This document shows positions 42,771-51,716 of a stretch of 64,000 nucleotides of DNA, piece after piece. Below the pieces are notes generated by a model that did no database searches, had not been told where the DNA came from, and saw only the letters and a list, made by a program, of their open reading frames with translations. Positions within the stretch are counted from its first letter, which is position 1, and every line of letters begins with the position of its first letter. The DNA is taken from positions 12,953 through 76,952 of the forward strand of contig JAEWGD010000014.1 in the NCBI GenBank assembly GCA_023388515.1, in the 5' to 3' direction. The position numbers were made by a program, and so were the translations under genes. This DNA comes from Bacillota bacterium. Its GTDB lineage: Bacteria; Bacillota; Clostridia; Oscillospirales; Ruminococcaceae.

Positions 42771-43081
42771 TGAAAGCAGCACAGGATATCGTAATTAAAC
42801 CGATTATTACAGAGAGAAGTGTTGACTGTCTTGAGCAAAGTAAATATACTTTCAAGGTAGCGAAGAACGCTAACAAGCAGGAAATCAAGAAGGCAGTTGA
42901 AGAACTTTTTGATGTTGAAGTTACTAAGGTTCATACAATGAATTGCAAAGGGCGTACAAAGCGTGTAGGTAAATTTGTTGGTAAGAAGCCTGATTGGAAA
43001 AAAGCTATAGTTTCAGTTAATCCTGAACCAGATGGCAAAAACAAGAAGGGTACTATTGAATTCTTTGATAGCTTGCACTAA
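42770..43081 (+). CDS. rplW: Ribosomal protein L23
   Basis: L23 (103 residues) rims the exit tunnel and docks trigger factor and SRP. The protein shows IVIKPIITERSVDCLEQSKYTFKVA and KAVEELFDVEVTKVHTMN. Its ATG overlaps the rplD stop, with GAGGTG inside rplD. A GGGAG/CTCCC hairpin lies in the 64-nt gap before rplB. Confidence 0.97.
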   Translation: MKAAQDIVIKPIITERSVDCLEQSKYTFKVAKNANKQEIKKAVEELFDVEVTKVHTMNCKGRTKRVGKFVGKKPDWKKAIVSVNPEPDGKNKKGTIEFFDSLH

Positions 43082-43145
43082 ACTCATCTGAAAAAAAGTA
43101 TGGGAGTAATGCTCCCGCAAAAACGCATTTTAAGGAGTGAAACAA

Positions 43146-43979
43146 ATGGCAATAAAAACCTACAAACCGACAACGCCATCACGTCGTCAGATGACTTGTA
43201 CTGATTACTCACAGTTGTCGAAGGTTGCTCCAGAGAAAAGCTTGCTTGAGCCATTGAAAAAGAATTCAGGCAGAAATAGCTACGGCAGAATTACTGTTCG
43301 TCATAGAGGCGGCGGAGCAAGAAGAAAATATCGTATTATTGATTTTAAGCGTAATAAAGATAATATGGATGCAACAGTTATGACACTAGAATATGATCCA
43401 AATCGTTCAGCACATATTGCTTTAGTGAAATATGAAGATGGCGAGAAGCGTTATATTTTAGCTCCACATGAATTAAAGGTTGGAGATGTTATAAGATCAG
43501 GTGTAGATGCTGATATTAAGACAGGTAACACTAAGGAATTGGGCAATCTTCCTACTGGTACATTTATTCATAATATTGAGATGCATCCTGGTAGGGGTGG
43601 TCAGCTAGTTCGTTCAGCAGGAAATTCAGCTCAGCTTATGGCTAAGGAAGGCAAGTATGCTTTGCTAAGACTTCCATCAGGCGAGTTAAGAAAAGTTCCA
43701 ATTAACTGTAGAGCTACTATAGGTCAGGTAAGTAATATCGACCATGAAAACGTAAACTACGGTAAAGCTGGTAGAGTACGTCACATGGGATGGCGTCCAA
43801 CAGTTCGTGGTTCAGTAATGAACCCTTGCGATCACCCACACGGTGGTGGTGAAGGAAAAGCACCAATCGGACGTCCAGGACCAGTTACTCCATGGGGCAA
43901 GCCTACACTAGGATACAAGACACGAAAGAAGAAGAATCAATCTGACAAATATATCGTAAAACGCAGAAATAGTAAGTAA
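43146..43979 (+). CDS. rplB: Ribosomal protein L2
   Basis: L2 (277 residues) is needed for peptidyl transfer and subunit joining. It shows MAIKTYKPTTPSRRQM at the start, the HRGGGARRKYRIIDFKR segment and the C-terminal CDHPHGGGEGKAPIGR loop with the functional His. I use the ATG at 43146 with AAGGAG upstream; an in-frame GTG at 43137 lacks spacing. Confidence 0.98.
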   Translation: MAIKTYKPTTPSRRQMTCTDYSQLSKVAPEKSLLEPLKKNSGRNSYGRITVRHRGGGARRKYRIIDFKRNKDNMDATVMTLEYDPNRSAHIALVKYEDGEKRYILAPHELKVGDVIRSGVDADIKTGNTKELGNLPTGTFIHNIEMHPGRGGQLVRSAGNSAQLMAKEGKYALLRLPSGELRKVPINCRATIGQVSNIDHENVNYGKAGRVRHMGWRPTVRGSVMNPCDHPHGGGEGKAPIGRPGPVTPWGKPTLGYKTRKKKNQSDKYIVKRRNSK

Positions 43980-44002
43980 AGCGAAAGGAGGAAGATGAAT
44001 AA

Positions 44003-44287
44003 ATGAGCAGAAGCGTCAAGAAAGGCCCTTATGTGCAAGAGGTGCTTTTGAAGAGAATTATGCAGATGAATGAAGCAGAAGAAAAGAAAGTTCTGAAAAG
44101 CTGGAGCCGTTCATCAACAATTTTCCCTGATTTCGTTGGACATACTATTGCCGTTCATGATGGCCGTAAACATGTTCCTGTATATGTAACTGAGGACATG
44201 GTAGGTCACAAGTTAGGTGAATTTGCACCTACAAGGACCTATAAGGGTCATGCAGGTTCAAGAGTATCTAACAACGGAAAGAAATAG
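44003..44287 (+). CDS. rpsS: Ribosomal protein S19
   Basis: S19 (94 residues) lies in the 30S head next to S13 and helps form the A-site finger bridge. It has the family opening MSRSVKKGPYVQEVLLKRI, TIFPDFVGHTIAVHDGRKHVPVYV and GEFAPTRTYKGHA. GGAGG precedes the ATG; rplV follows after 17 nt. Confidence 0.98.
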   Translation: MSRSVKKGPYVQEVLLKRIMQMNEAEEKKVLKSWSRSSTIFPDFVGHTIAVHDGRKHVPVYVTEDMVGHKLGEFAPTRTYKGHAGSRVSNNGKK

Positions 44288-44304
44288 CGGAAGGAGGAGT
44301 TCAA

Positions 44305-44640
44305 ATGGAAGCAAAAGCAATTTTGAGGAATATTCGTATATCCCCTCGAAAGGTGCAAATCGTTCTTGATTTGATCAGAAATAAATCAACTGAAGTGGCA
44401 TTGGCTACTTTGAAATACACACCGAAAGCTGCTTGCGAACCTTTGGAAAAGCTTTTGAAGTCCGCTATGGCAAACGCAGAAAACAATAACAATATGGATG
44501 TAAATAAACTTTATATTTCAGAATGTTTCGTTTGTCCGGGACCAACAATGAAGCGAATTATGCCAAGGGCACAAGGCAGGGCGTTTCGTATACTAAAGAG
44601 ATCATCGCATATTACAATTGTTCTTAAAGAAAAAGAATAA
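44305..44640 (+). CDS. rplV: Ribosomal protein L22
   Basis: L22 (111 residues) spans the 50S subunit and its beta-hairpin lines the exit tunnel, the site of macrolide-resistance mutations. Visible are AILRNIRISPRKVQIVLDLIR, ANAENNNNMDVNKLYI and MKRIMPRAQGRAFRI. No insertion is seen in the tunnel hairpin. GGAGG precedes the ATG. Confidence 0.97.
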   Translation: MEAKAILRNIRISPRKVQIVLDLIRNKSTEVALATLKYTPKAACEPLEKLLKSAMANAENNNNMDVNKLYISECFVCPGPTMKRIMPRAQGRAFRILKRSSHITIVLKEKE

Positions 44641-44659
44641 TCCCAAGAGGAGGTAAACT

Positions 44660-45382
44660 ATGGGCCAAAAAATTAATCCACACGGTTTTCGTGTCGGCGT
44701 TATAAAGAGTTGGGATTCACGCTGGTTTGCTAATAAGTCAGATTTTGGCGATACTCTTGTTGAGGACTATAACGTTCGTAATTTCATCAAGAAAACTCTA
44801 TATTCTGCTGGCGTACCAAGAATTGAGATTGAACGTTTCGCTGATAAAGTTAGAATCCACATTCACTGTGCAAAGCCTGGTATTGTAATTGGTAGGGGTG
44901 GCACAGAGATTGACAAACTACGAGTAAAGCTTGTAAAAATGATGAACAACAAGAATGTTTCATTAAACATTGTTGAAGTAAAGTCACCTGATTTGAGTGC
45001 ACAGCTAGTTGCTGAAAAGATTGCACTAGACCTTGAAAACAGAGTATCTTTCAGACGTGCTATGAAGCAGTCGATTGGAAGAGCAATGCGTTTAGGGGTA
45101 AAGGGTATCAAAACTAGGGTATCTGGTCGTTTGGGCGGTGCAGAAATTGCTAGATCAGAAAGCTATAATGAGGGAACAATCCCACTGCAAACCATAAGAG
45201 CTGATATTGATTATGGTACAGCAGAAGCACATACAACATACGGTCTTATTGGTGTGAAGGTATGGCTATATAAGGGTGAAGTTTTAAAGGGTGAGGCTCG
45301 CACAACTGAGGTAGAAAAGCCAAAGCCAAGAAGAAATCAAAGAGTAGGAGGTAACAATTATGCTGCTTCCAAAAAGAGTTAA
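44660..45382 (+). CDS. rpsC: Ribosomal protein S3
   Basis: S3 (240 residues) sits at the mRNA entry and has helicase-like function there. It shows MGQKINPHGFRVGVIKSWDSRW and the KH-domain loop AKPGIVIGRGGTEIDKLR, plus the C-terminal domain GVKGIKTRVSGRLGGAEIARSE. Its end overlaps the rplP start by 23 nt, coupling translation of the two. Confidence 0.98.
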   Translation: MGQKINPHGFRVGVIKSWDSRWFANKSDFGDTLVEDYNVRNFIKKTLYSAGVPRIEIERFADKVRIHIHCAKPGIVIGRGGTEIDKLRVKLVKMMNNKNVSLNIVEVKSPDLSAQLVAEKIALDLENRVSFRRAMKQSIGRAMRLGVKGIKTRVSGRLGGAEIARSESYNEGTIPLQTIRADIDYGTAEAHTTYGLIGVKVWLYKGEVLKGEARTTEVEKPKPRRNQRVGGNNYAASKKS

Positions 45383-45797
45383 GTATCGTAGAGTTCATAG
45401 AGGACGTATGACAGGAAAGGCAACTAGAGGTAACACTATTTCTAATGGTCAATACGGCTTACAGGCTACAGAGCCATCATGGATTACTTCAAACCAGATT
45501 GAATCTGCTCGTATTGCTATGACACGTTATATCAAGCGTGGAGGTCAAGTTTGGATAAAGATATTTCCAGATAAGCCTGTTACCGAAAAGCCAGCTGAAA
45601 CTCGAATGGGTTCAGGAAAAGGATCGCCAGAGTATTGGGTTGCAGTTGTTAAGCCAGGTAGGGTTTTGTTTGAAATAGCAGGTGTTGACGAGGAAGTAGC
45701 TAGAGAAGCTATGAGACTTGCGATGCACAAGCTTCCTGTCAAATGCAAGTTTATAACAAAAGAAGCAGAAGGAGGGGAGCAAAATGAAAGCGTCTGA
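45360..45797 (+). CDS. rplP: Ribosomal protein L16
   Basis: L16 (145 residues) helps place tRNA in the A and P sites. It shows MLLPKRVKYRRVHRGRMTG, the KRGGQVWIKIFPDKP and PETRMGSGKG-like (AETRMGSGKGSPEYWVAVV) segments. Its ATG is inside the S3 gene with AGGAGG before it, and its end overlaps rpmC by 14 nt. Confidence 0.98.
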   Translation: MLLPKRVKYRRVHRGRMTGKATRGNTISNGQYGLQATEPSWITSNQIESARIAMTRYIKRGGQVWIKIFPDKPVTEKPAETRMGSGKGSPEYWVAVVKPGRVLFEIAGVDEEVAREAMRLAMHKLPVKCKFITKEAEGGEQNESV

Positions 45798-45990
45798 GAT
45801 TAGAGATTTATCAGTTGATGAGATGAATGAAAAGCTAGTTGATTTAAAGAAGGAGCTTTTCGCTCTCCGTTTCCAACATGCCGTAAATCAGCTTGATAAT
45901 ACAGCTCGACTTAAAGATGTTAAGAAGGACATGGCACGAATCAAGACTGTTCTTCAAAGCGTACAAATTAAGTCTGGCGTTCAACAGTAG
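45784..45990 (+). CDS. rpmC: Ribosomal protein L29
   Basis: L29 (68 residues) is a two-helix protein near the exit tunnel beside L23. It shows MKASEIRDLSVDEMNEKL and FALRFQHAVNQLDNTARLKDVKKDMARIKT. The ATG lies inside the L16 gene with GGAGGGG upstream. Confidence 0.96.
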   Translation: MKASEIRDLSVDEMNEKLVDLKKELFALRFQHAVNQLDNTARLKDVKKDMARIKTVLQSVQIKSGVQQ

Positions 45991-46008
45991 GAAAGGGAGG
46001 TTTAGTTA

Positions 46009-46266
46009 ATGTCTGAGAGAAACCTTAGAAAAACAAGGGTAGGTATGATAGTAAGCGATAAGATGGATAAGACAGTAGTAGTTGCTATCGTAGACAATGT
46101 TAAACACCCACTCTATAAGAAAATTATTAAGCGTACTGTTAAAATTAAAGCACATGATGAAATGAATGAGTGCAAAATTGGCGACAGGGTGCAAATAATG
46201 GAAACCCGTCCGTTGTCGAAAGACAAGAGATGGAGAGTAACAAACATTGTCCAAAAGGCTAAGTAA
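46009..46266 (+). CDS. rpsQ: Ribosomal protein S17
   Basis: S17 (85 residues) is an OB-fold 30S assembly protein. It shows RKTRVGMIVSDKMDKTVVVAI and KAHDEMNECKIGDRVQIMETRPLSKDKRW. GGAGG precedes the ATG. The 83-nt gap to rplN holds a TTATGC/GCATAA hairpin. Confidence 0.97.
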   Translation: MSERNLRKTRVGMIVSDKMDKTVVVAIVDNVKHPLYKKIIKRTVKIKAHDEMNECKIGDRVQIMETRPLSKDKRWRVTNIVQKAK

Positions 46267-46349
46267 TCTAATAAAAACTGAGTTAAGTATAGAGTAGGGA
46301 ATTATGCAAAAAAGCATAAGTTTCTAGCTTTTGAAAGGAGGAACTCGCT

Positions 46350-46718
46350 GTGGTACAGATGCAGAGTTATCTAAAAGTTGCAGACAACACTGGAGCAAAA
46401 GAAATTATGTGTATCAGAGTTTTGGGCGGAACCCGCAGAAGATATGCAAATATTGGAGATGTTATTGTTGCTTCTGTAAAGAAGGCAACACCCGGTGGCG
46501 TTGTTAAGAAGGGTGACGTAATCAAGGCAGTTATTGTTCGTTCAGCAAAGGGATTGAGAAGAGAAGACGGAACTTACATTCGCTTTGATGAAAACGCAGC
46601 AGTAATTATAAAAGATGATAAAAATCCGAGAGGAACTCGTATTTTTGGGCCGGTAGCAAGGGAACTTCGTGAAAAGGAATATATGAAAATATTAAGCCTT
46701 GCTCCCGAAGTACTATAA
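46350..46718 (+). CDS. rplN: Ribosomal protein L14
   Basis: L14 (122 residues) forms intersubunit bridges and binds the silencing factor RsfS in other bacteria. It begins VQMQSYLKVADNTGAKEIMCIRVLGG and contains GDVIKAVIVRSAKGLRR and RIFGPVARELRE. The start is GTG with AAGGAGG upstream, where most homologues use ATG. Confidence 0.98.
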   Translation: MVQMQSYLKVADNTGAKEIMCIRVLGGTRRRYANIGDVIVASVKKATPGGVVKKGDVIKAVIVRSAKGLRREDGTYIRFDENAAVIIKDDKNPRGTRIFGPVARELREKEYMKILSLAPEVL

Positions 46719-46732
46719 TGGAGGTGTCATAG

Positions 46733-47077
46733 ATGAATAAGGTTCATGTAAAAACCGGTGACACTGTTGTATTGCTCAAAGGCAAGTATGAGGATAAATA
46801 CACCAAAACCGGTTCTAGAAGAACAGGTAAAGTGCTTGAGGTAAGCCCTAAGGAAGATAAAGTAATAGTTGAGGGAATTAACCTTGTAACAAAGCATGTA
46901 AAACCAAACAGTATGGGTCAGGTTGGCGGAATTATCATGGCGGAGGCTGCGATTTATTCATCAAAGGTGCAACTAGTTTGCCCTAAGTGTAATAAATCAA
47001 CAAGAGTCGGTCGTGCAATTCAAGCTGATGGAACTAAAAAACGTGTTTGTAAAAAATGCGGAGAATCATTTAAGTAA
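46733..47077 (+). CDS. rplX: Ribosomal protein L24
   Basis: L24 (114 residues) starts 50S assembly. The KOW motif lies in VKTGDTVVLLKGKYEDKYTKTG. The C-terminal part contains a zinc-ribbon-like set, CPKC (83 and 86) and CKKC (106 and 109), typical of the longer bacterial L24. GGAGG precedes the ATG. Confidence 0.97.
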   Translation: MNKVHVKTGDTVVLLKGKYEDKYTKTGSRRTGKVLEVSPKEDKVIVEGINLVTKHVKPNSMGQVGGIIMAEAAIYSSKVQLVCPKCNKSTRVGRAIQADGTKKRVCKKCGESFK

Positions 47078-47089
47078 AGGAGAAACGAC

Positions 47090-47629
47090 ATGGCTAGATT
47101 AAAGGAACATTTTGTTAGCAATGTAGCTCCTGCTATGATGAAAAAGTTCGGCTACAAGAATGTAATGGAAATTCCAAGACTTCATAAGGTAGTTATAAAT
47201 GTTGGTGCTGGTGAAGCTAAGGAAAACACAAAGATTATAGATGCAATTTTAAATGACATTGCAATTATAACCGGACAAAAACCTATTGTTTGCAGAGCTA
47301 AGAAGTCAGTTGCTAACTTTAAATTGCGTGAGGGAATGCCAATAGGTGTTAAGGTTACTTTGAGAAGCGAAAAGATGTATGAGTTTGTTGATAAGCTTTT
47401 TAATGTTGCTTTTCCTCGTGTTCGTGATTTCAGGGGCATAAACGCAAATTCATTTGATGGTAGGGGCAATTACTCTACAGGTATCAAAGAGCAATTAATT
47501 TTTCCAGAAATAGAGTATGACAAAATTGATAAAGTAAGAGGAATGGATATCAACTTTATCACAACCGCAAAGACCGATGAGGAAGCAAAAGAGTTACTAG
47601 CATTGCTAGGTGCTCCATTTGCTAAGTAG
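47090..47629 (+). CDS. rplE: Ribosomal protein L5
   Basis: L5 (179 residues) binds 5S rRNA and bridges to S13. It shows FGYKNVMEIPRLHKVVINVGAGEAKEN, KKSVANFKLREGMPIG and RDFRGINANSFDGRGNYSTGIKEQLIFPEI. The start ATG follows an AGGAG-type SD 13 nt after rplX. Confidence 0.98.
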   Translation: MARLKEHFVSNVAPAMMKKFGYKNVMEIPRLHKVVINVGAGEAKENTKIIDAILNDIAIITGQKPIVCRAKKSVANFKLREGMPIGVKVTLRSEKMYEFVDKLFNVAFPRVRDFRGINANSFDGRGNYSTGIKEQLIFPEIEYDKIDKVRGMDINFITTAKTDEEAKELLALLGAPFAK

Positions 47630-47646
47630 TTAGGGAGGATAAAGCA

Positions 47647-47832
47647 ATGGCAAAAAAGGCAATGGTATTAAAACAGCAAGCGACTCCCAAATTTTCCACA
47701 AGAGCATACAATAGATGCAAGATATGTGGAAGACCTCATGCGTATCTTAGAAAATACGGAGTTTGCCGTATATGTTTCAGAGAATTAGCACATGATGGTC
47801 AGATTCCAGGAGTTAGAAAAGCTAGCTGGTAA
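47647..47832 (+). CDS. rpsN: Ribosomal protein S14 type Z (zinc-binding)
   Basis: This 61-residue S14 has the zinc site CKIC (24 and 27) and CRIC (40 and 43) of the C+ form used by most Firmicutes and is complete. A short extension (MAKKAMVLKQQ) precedes the FSTRAYNRC core. GGAGG precedes the ATG. Confidence 0.97.
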   Translation: MAKKAMVLKQQATPKFSTRAYNRCKICGRPHAYLRKYGVCRICFRELAHDGQIPGVRKASW

Positions 47833-47862
47833 TAAGTAAGTTACAAAAGGAGGTCATTCGGC

Positions 47863-48261
47863 ATGCAGATTACAGATGCAATAGCAGATATTCTGACTAG
47901 AATTCGTAATGCAAATACAGCAAAGCACGCCACGGTTGACGTTCCCTCTTCCAATATTAAGAAGTCTATAACACAAATTCTTGTTGATGAAGGGTATGTT
48001 AAGGGCTATCAGGTAATTGAGGATGGTAAGCAGGGTATAATCAGAATTACTTTAAAGTATGGTGACAATAAAACACCGATTATTACAGGTTTACGCAGGG
48101 TGTCAAAGCCAGGTTTACGTATATATTCAAGCTGTATGGATATGCCAAAGGTAAGAAGAGGGCTTGGAATTGCAGTTATATCCACATCAAAGGGAGTAAT
48201 GACTGATAAGAAGGCTCGTGAACTTAACGTAGGCGGAGAAGTACTAGCATTTATTTGGTAA
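47863..48261 (+). CDS. rpsH: Ribosomal protein S8
   Basis: S8 (132 residues) is a 30S platform assembly protein and in E. coli the feedback repressor of the spc genes. It shows DAIADILTRIRNANTAKHATVDVPSS and RVSKPGLRIY plus GIAVISTSKGVMTDKKAR. AAGGAGG precedes the ATG. Confidence 0.98.
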   Translation: MQITDAIADILTRIRNANTAKHATVDVPSSNIKKSITQILVDEGYVKGYQVIEDGKQGIIRITLKYGDNKTPIITGLRRVSKPGLRIYSSCMDMPKVRRGLGIAVISTSKGVMTDKKARELNVGGEVLAFIW

Positions 48262-48274
48262 GGAGGACACGAAG

Positions 48275-48820
48275 ATGTCAAGAATAGGTAAGATGCCAAT
48301 TAGTGTCCCTGCCGGTGTAGATGTTAAAAGTGAAAACAACTTGATAACCGTAAAGGGTCCTAAGGGCGAATTGGTAAAACAGTATTCACATGAAATGATA
48401 ATAGAAATTGCTGATGGACAAATCACAGTGACACGTCCTTCAGATAAGAAAGACCACAGAGCTTTACATGGTCTTACAAGAACTTTGATTTCTAACATGA
48501 TAGATGGCGTAGTTACTGGGTTCACAAAGAACTTGGAAATAGAAGGCGTTGGATATCGTGCAGCAAAGCAAGGGAATAAGCTTGTAATGAACATTGGTTT
48601 TTCACATCAAGTAATATTTGAAGAAGGAAACGGTATTACAATTGATGTGCCACAACCAACAAAAATCATAGTTAGCGGTATTGATAAACAGGCTGTTGGG
48701 CAAATTGCTGCTGAAATACGCAGAAGCCGTCCACCAGAACCTTACAAAGGTAAGGGTATCAGATACGCTGGCGAACGTATAATCCGCAAAGAAGGAAAAG
48801 CCGGTAAGGGCAAGAAGTAA
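48275..48820 (+). CDS. rplF: Ribosomal protein L6
   Basis: L6 (181 residues) lies near the GTPase-binding region of the 50S. It shows MSRIGKMPISVPAGVDV, KNLEIEGVGYRAA and the C-terminal EIRRSRPPEPYKGKGIRYAGE. AGGAGG precedes the ATG, with 13 nt from rpsH. Confidence 0.98.
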   Translation: MSRIGKMPISVPAGVDVKSENNLITVKGPKGELVKQYSHEMIIEIADGQITVTRPSDKKDHRALHGLTRTLISNMIDGVVTGFTKNLEIEGVGYRAAKQGNKLVMNIGFSHQVIFEEGNGITIDVPQPTKIIVSGIDKQAVGQIAAEIRRSRPPEPYKGKGIRYAGERIIRKEGKAGKGKK

Positions 48821-48838
48821 ATAAAGGAGTGAAACGCA

Positions 48839-49198
48839 ATGATAAAAAGGGCTGACAGTAATAAAGCCAGAACAAAAAGGCATGCAAGAGTTCGTGCTAA
48901 AATATCAGGCACTCCTGAGTGTCCACGTCTTAATGTATTTCGTTCAGCAAATCACATTTATGCACAAATCATTGACGACGTAAACGGCGTTACTCTTGCA
49001 TCCGCTTCTAGTCTCCAAAAGGATTTTGGCGAAAGTGGCGGAAATATAGCAGGTGCAAAAAAGGTTGGCGAAATGATTGCTAAGATTGCACTTGAAAAAG
49101 GAATAGCAACTGTTGTATTTGACAGAGGCGGTTTCCTTTATCACGGACGTGTAAAAGAGCTTGCTGAAGGAGCTCGTGAAAACGGACTAAAGTTCTAA
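48839..49198 (+). CDS. rplR: Ribosomal protein L18
   Basis: L18 (119 residues) brings 5S rRNA into the 50S with L5. It shows KRHARVRAKISGTPECPRLNVFRSANHIYAQIIDD and FDRGGFLYHGRVKELAEGARE. AAGGAG precedes the ATG and rpsE follows within 20 nt. Confidence 0.98.
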   Translation: MIKRADSNKARTKRHARVRAKISGTPECPRLNVFRSANHIYAQIIDDVNGVTLASASSLQKDFGESGGNIAGAKKVGEMIAKIALEKGIATVVFDRGGFLYHGRVKELAEGARENGLKF

Positions 49199-49216
49199 AA
49201 AAGGAGGGTATGCACT

Positions 49217-49717
49217 TTGGCTAATATAGATGCTTCAACACTCGAACTTGCAGAAAGAGTTGTTTCCATTAATCGTGTAGCTAAGACAGTAAAGGGCGGA
49301 CGTATAATGAAATTTTCCGCACTAGTAGTAGTTGGTGATGGTAATGGGATTGTTGGCTTTGGCTTGGGTAAATCAGGTGAAGTGCCAGATGCAATTCGCA
49401 AAGGGATTGAAGATGCGAAGAAAAATCTAATTAAGGTTTCTCTAAGAGGCACTACAATTCCACATGAAATAATTGGCGTATTCGGTGCAGGCAGAGTCTT
49501 AATGAAGCCCGCAGCACCCGGTACCGGAGTTATTGCTGGCGGACCTGTTCGTGCGGTTATAGAAATGGCTGGAATCAAGGATATAAGAACAAAGTCATTA
49601 AGGTCTAACAACCCATGCAATGTTGTTCGTGCAACAATTCAAGGTTTATCTAATTGCACTTCTGCAAAAGAAGTTGCTGCAAAAAGAGGAAAAACTGTTA
49701 AAGAAATTTTAGGTTAA
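49217..49717 (+). CDS. rpsE: Ribosomal protein S5
   Basis: S5 (166 residues) shapes the mRNA entry and decoding accuracy. It shows ERVVSINRVAKTVKGGRIMKFSALVVVGDGNGIVGFG and PAAPGTGVIAGGPVRAVIEMAGI. Initiation is at a TTG with GGAGGG 8 nt upstream. No in-frame ATG lies near it, so an ATG-only call would truncate the protein. Confidence 0.97.
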   Translation: MANIDASTLELAERVVSINRVAKTVKGGRIMKFSALVVVGDGNGIVGFGLGKSGEVPDAIRKGIEDAKKNLIKVSLRGTTIPHEIIGVFGAGRVLMKPAAPGTGVIAGGPVRAVIEMAGIKDIRTKSLRSNNPCNVVRATIQGLSNCTSAKEVAAKRGKTVKEILG

Positions 49718-49730
49718 GGAGGGAATGACA

Positions 49731-49907
49731 ATGGCAAAGCAGATTAAGCTTGTAAAAAGTCTTATTGGAAGAAAAAAGGACCAAATTGCTACTGCACATT
49801 CTCTTGGGCTTAAAAAAATTGGAGAGGTTGTAACACAACCTGATAATGCGCAGACTAACGGCAAGATCAATAAAATAATCCACCTCGTGGAGGTACAAGA
49901 CGCATAA
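49731..49907 (+). CDS. rpmD: Ribosomal protein L30
   Basis: L30 (58 residues) binds 23S rRNA. It shows IKLVKSLIGRKKDQIATAHSLGLKKIGE. Two ATGs occur in frame; the second (49731) has the right 8-nt spacing from GGAGG, whereas the first (49725) touches it. Confidence 0.95.
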   Translation: MAKQIKLVKSLIGRKKDQIATAHSLGLKKIGEVVTQPDNAQTNGKINKIIHLVEVQDA

Positions 49908-49925
49908 AGCAAGGAGGTGCACACG

Positions 49926-50369
49926 ATGAAATTACACGAATTATCCCCAGCTCCGGGTTCAACCAAAGAAGTTAAGCGTGTAGGCAGAGGACATGGTTCC
50001 GGAAATGGTAAGACATCAGGTAAAGGTCATAAGGGGCAAAACTCTCGTTCAGGAGGCGGTGTAAGAATCGGCTTTGAGGGCGGACAGATGCCTTTAGCAA
50101 GACGCATACCTAAAAGAGGATTTAATAACAAGATGTTTGCAATAAATTATGCAGAGGTCAATCTTTCTAGCTTGAATAAATTCAAGGATGACACAGTTGT
50201 TGATGCAGAACTTTTATTAGCAGCAGGAGTTATAAAGAAGGTTGAGGATGGTGTTAAAGTTCTTGGCAACGGAGAGATTACATCAAAGTTGACTGTAAAG
50301 GCTACTGCATTTTCTCAATCTGCGAAAGAAAAAATTGAGAAGGCAGGCGGGAAGGCTGAGGTGATTTAA
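49926..50369 (+). CDS. rplO: Ribosomal protein L15
   Basis: L15 (147 residues) is a late 50S assembly protein. It shows MKLHELSPAPGSTKEVKRVGRGHGSGNGKTSGKGHKGQ and GGVRIGFEGGQMPLARRIPKRGF. I use the ATG at 49926 with GGAGG 8 nt before; an in-frame GTG at 49917 is too close. secY starts 1 nt after its stop. Confidence 0.97.
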   Translation: MKLHELSPAPGSTKEVKRVGRGHGSGNGKTSGKGHKGQNSRSGGGVRIGFEGGQMPLARRIPKRGFNNKMFAINYAEVNLSSLNKFKDDTVVDAELLLAAGVIKKVEDGVKVLGNGEITSKLTVKATAFSQSAKEKIEKAGGKAEVI

Positions 50370-50370
50370 T

Positions 50371-51693
50371 GTGTTCAAGACCATGAAAAATGCCTGGAGT
50401 ACTCCAGATATTCGTAAGAAGCTCATATACACATTATTAATCATCGTTTTATTCCGAATTGGAAGTGCGATTACTGTTCCATTTCTTTTGGTAGATAAAA
50501 TAAAAGGATGGATGGATACTCAGGCAGCATCAGGAAACATTTTGGAATATTTAAATCTTTTAAGCGGTGGAGCTTTATCAAAAGCTACAATTTTCTCAAT
50601 GTCAGTACAACCATTTATCAACGCATCAATTATTATTCAGCTTTTAACTTATGCACTACCTCCATTAGAGAGGCTGTCGCATGAGGGTGAAGAGGGCAGG
50701 AAAAAAATCAATCAAGTGACATCAATAGTGGCTCTTTCATTAGGGTTTGTGATGTCAGTTGGATATTATTTCATGCTGAAAAATACAATGGGTGCAGTTA
50801 AGTATACTGAAGGACGTGCTGGAATATTTGCAGCAGTTGTTATTGTATTCAGTTTCGTTGCTGGTTCATCATTGATAATTTGGCTAGGAAACAGAATAAA
50901 CGAAAAGGGTGTTGGTAACGGTATTTCAATGATTCTTCTTGCTGGTATTATTGCAAGAGGTCCTGAATCTATTGGATTGTTGGTTTCACAGTTTAAGAGT
51001 GACCCATCAAAATACTTCTTTATCATTCCAATGGTTGCTATTGTATTCTTAGGTATGATTGCGTTTATAGTTCTTATGAATAATGCTGAACGTAGGATTC
51101 CAATACAATATGCTAAGCGAGTTGTTGGGAAGAAACAGTATGGCGGACAGAATACTCATATTCCTGTAAAGGTTGCGATGAGTGGTGTAATGCCAATTAT
51201 TTTCGCAATGTCATTTATGCAGTTGCCAGCTACACTATATCTTTTTGTTCAACCTGAAACTGTAAATCCAGGAACATGGGATAGAATTTATATAAAGTTT
51301 TTAGAGGTATTTAGACAAGATCACCCAGTATATATATCACTATATATGATTTTAATTATTGCATTTAACTTCTTCTATGTTTCAATGCAATATAACCCAG
51401 TTGAAATAGCTAATAATCTTCGTCAAAACAACGGAGGTATTCCAGGCATTAGACCAGGTAAGCCAACATCTGAATTTATTCGCAAGGTTCTTAATAAAAT
51501 CACGCTTGTTGGAGCAATATTCTTAGGAATTATTGCAGTATTCCCTATGTTCTTTGGAATGATGTTTAAGGATCTAAGTAGTTTAGCTTTGGGTGGTACT
51601 TCAACATTGATTGTTGTTAGCGTAGCACTTGAAACAGTTCGCACATTGGAGTCACAAATGATGATGCGTCATCACAAAGGCTTCTTAGAGTAA
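50371..51693 (+). CDS. secY: Protein translocase subunit SecY
   Basis: SecY (440 residues) is the ten-helix pore of the Sec translocon. Conserved pieces are FRIGSAITVPF near the start, LSGGALSKATIFSMSVQPFINASIIIQLL (plug and helix 2), PLERLSHEGEEGRKKINQ (first cytosolic loop), GNRINEKGVGNGISMIL, and IPIQYAKR with HIPVKVAMSGVMPIIFA and QQNGGIPGIRPG-like (LRQNNGGIPGIRPGKPT). It starts at GTG. Its place after rplO matches the spc operon. Confidence 0.98.
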   Translation: MFKTMKNAWSTPDIRKKLIYTLLIIVLFRIGSAITVPFLLVDKIKGWMDTQAASGNILEYLNLLSGGALSKATIFSMSVQPFINASIIIQLLTYALPPLERLSHEGEEGRKKINQVTSIVALSLGFVMSVGYYFMLKNTMGAVKYTEGRAGIFAAVVIVFSFVAGSSLIIWLGNRINEKGVGNGISMILLAGIIARGPESIGLLVSQFKSDPSKYFFIIPMVAIVFLGMIAFIVLMNNAERRIPIQYAKRVVGKKQYGGQNTHIPVKVAMSGVMPIIFAMSFMQLPATLYLFVQPETVNPGTWDRIYIKFLEVFRQDHPVYISLYMILIIAFNFFYVSMQYNPVEIANNLRQNNGGIPGIRPGKPTSEFIRKVLNKITLVGAIFLGIIAVFPMFFGMMFKDLSSLALGGTSTLIVVSVALETVRTLESQMMMRHHKGFLE

Positions 51694-51716
51694 ATGGAAC
51701 AGGAGGCTTGAAGTTA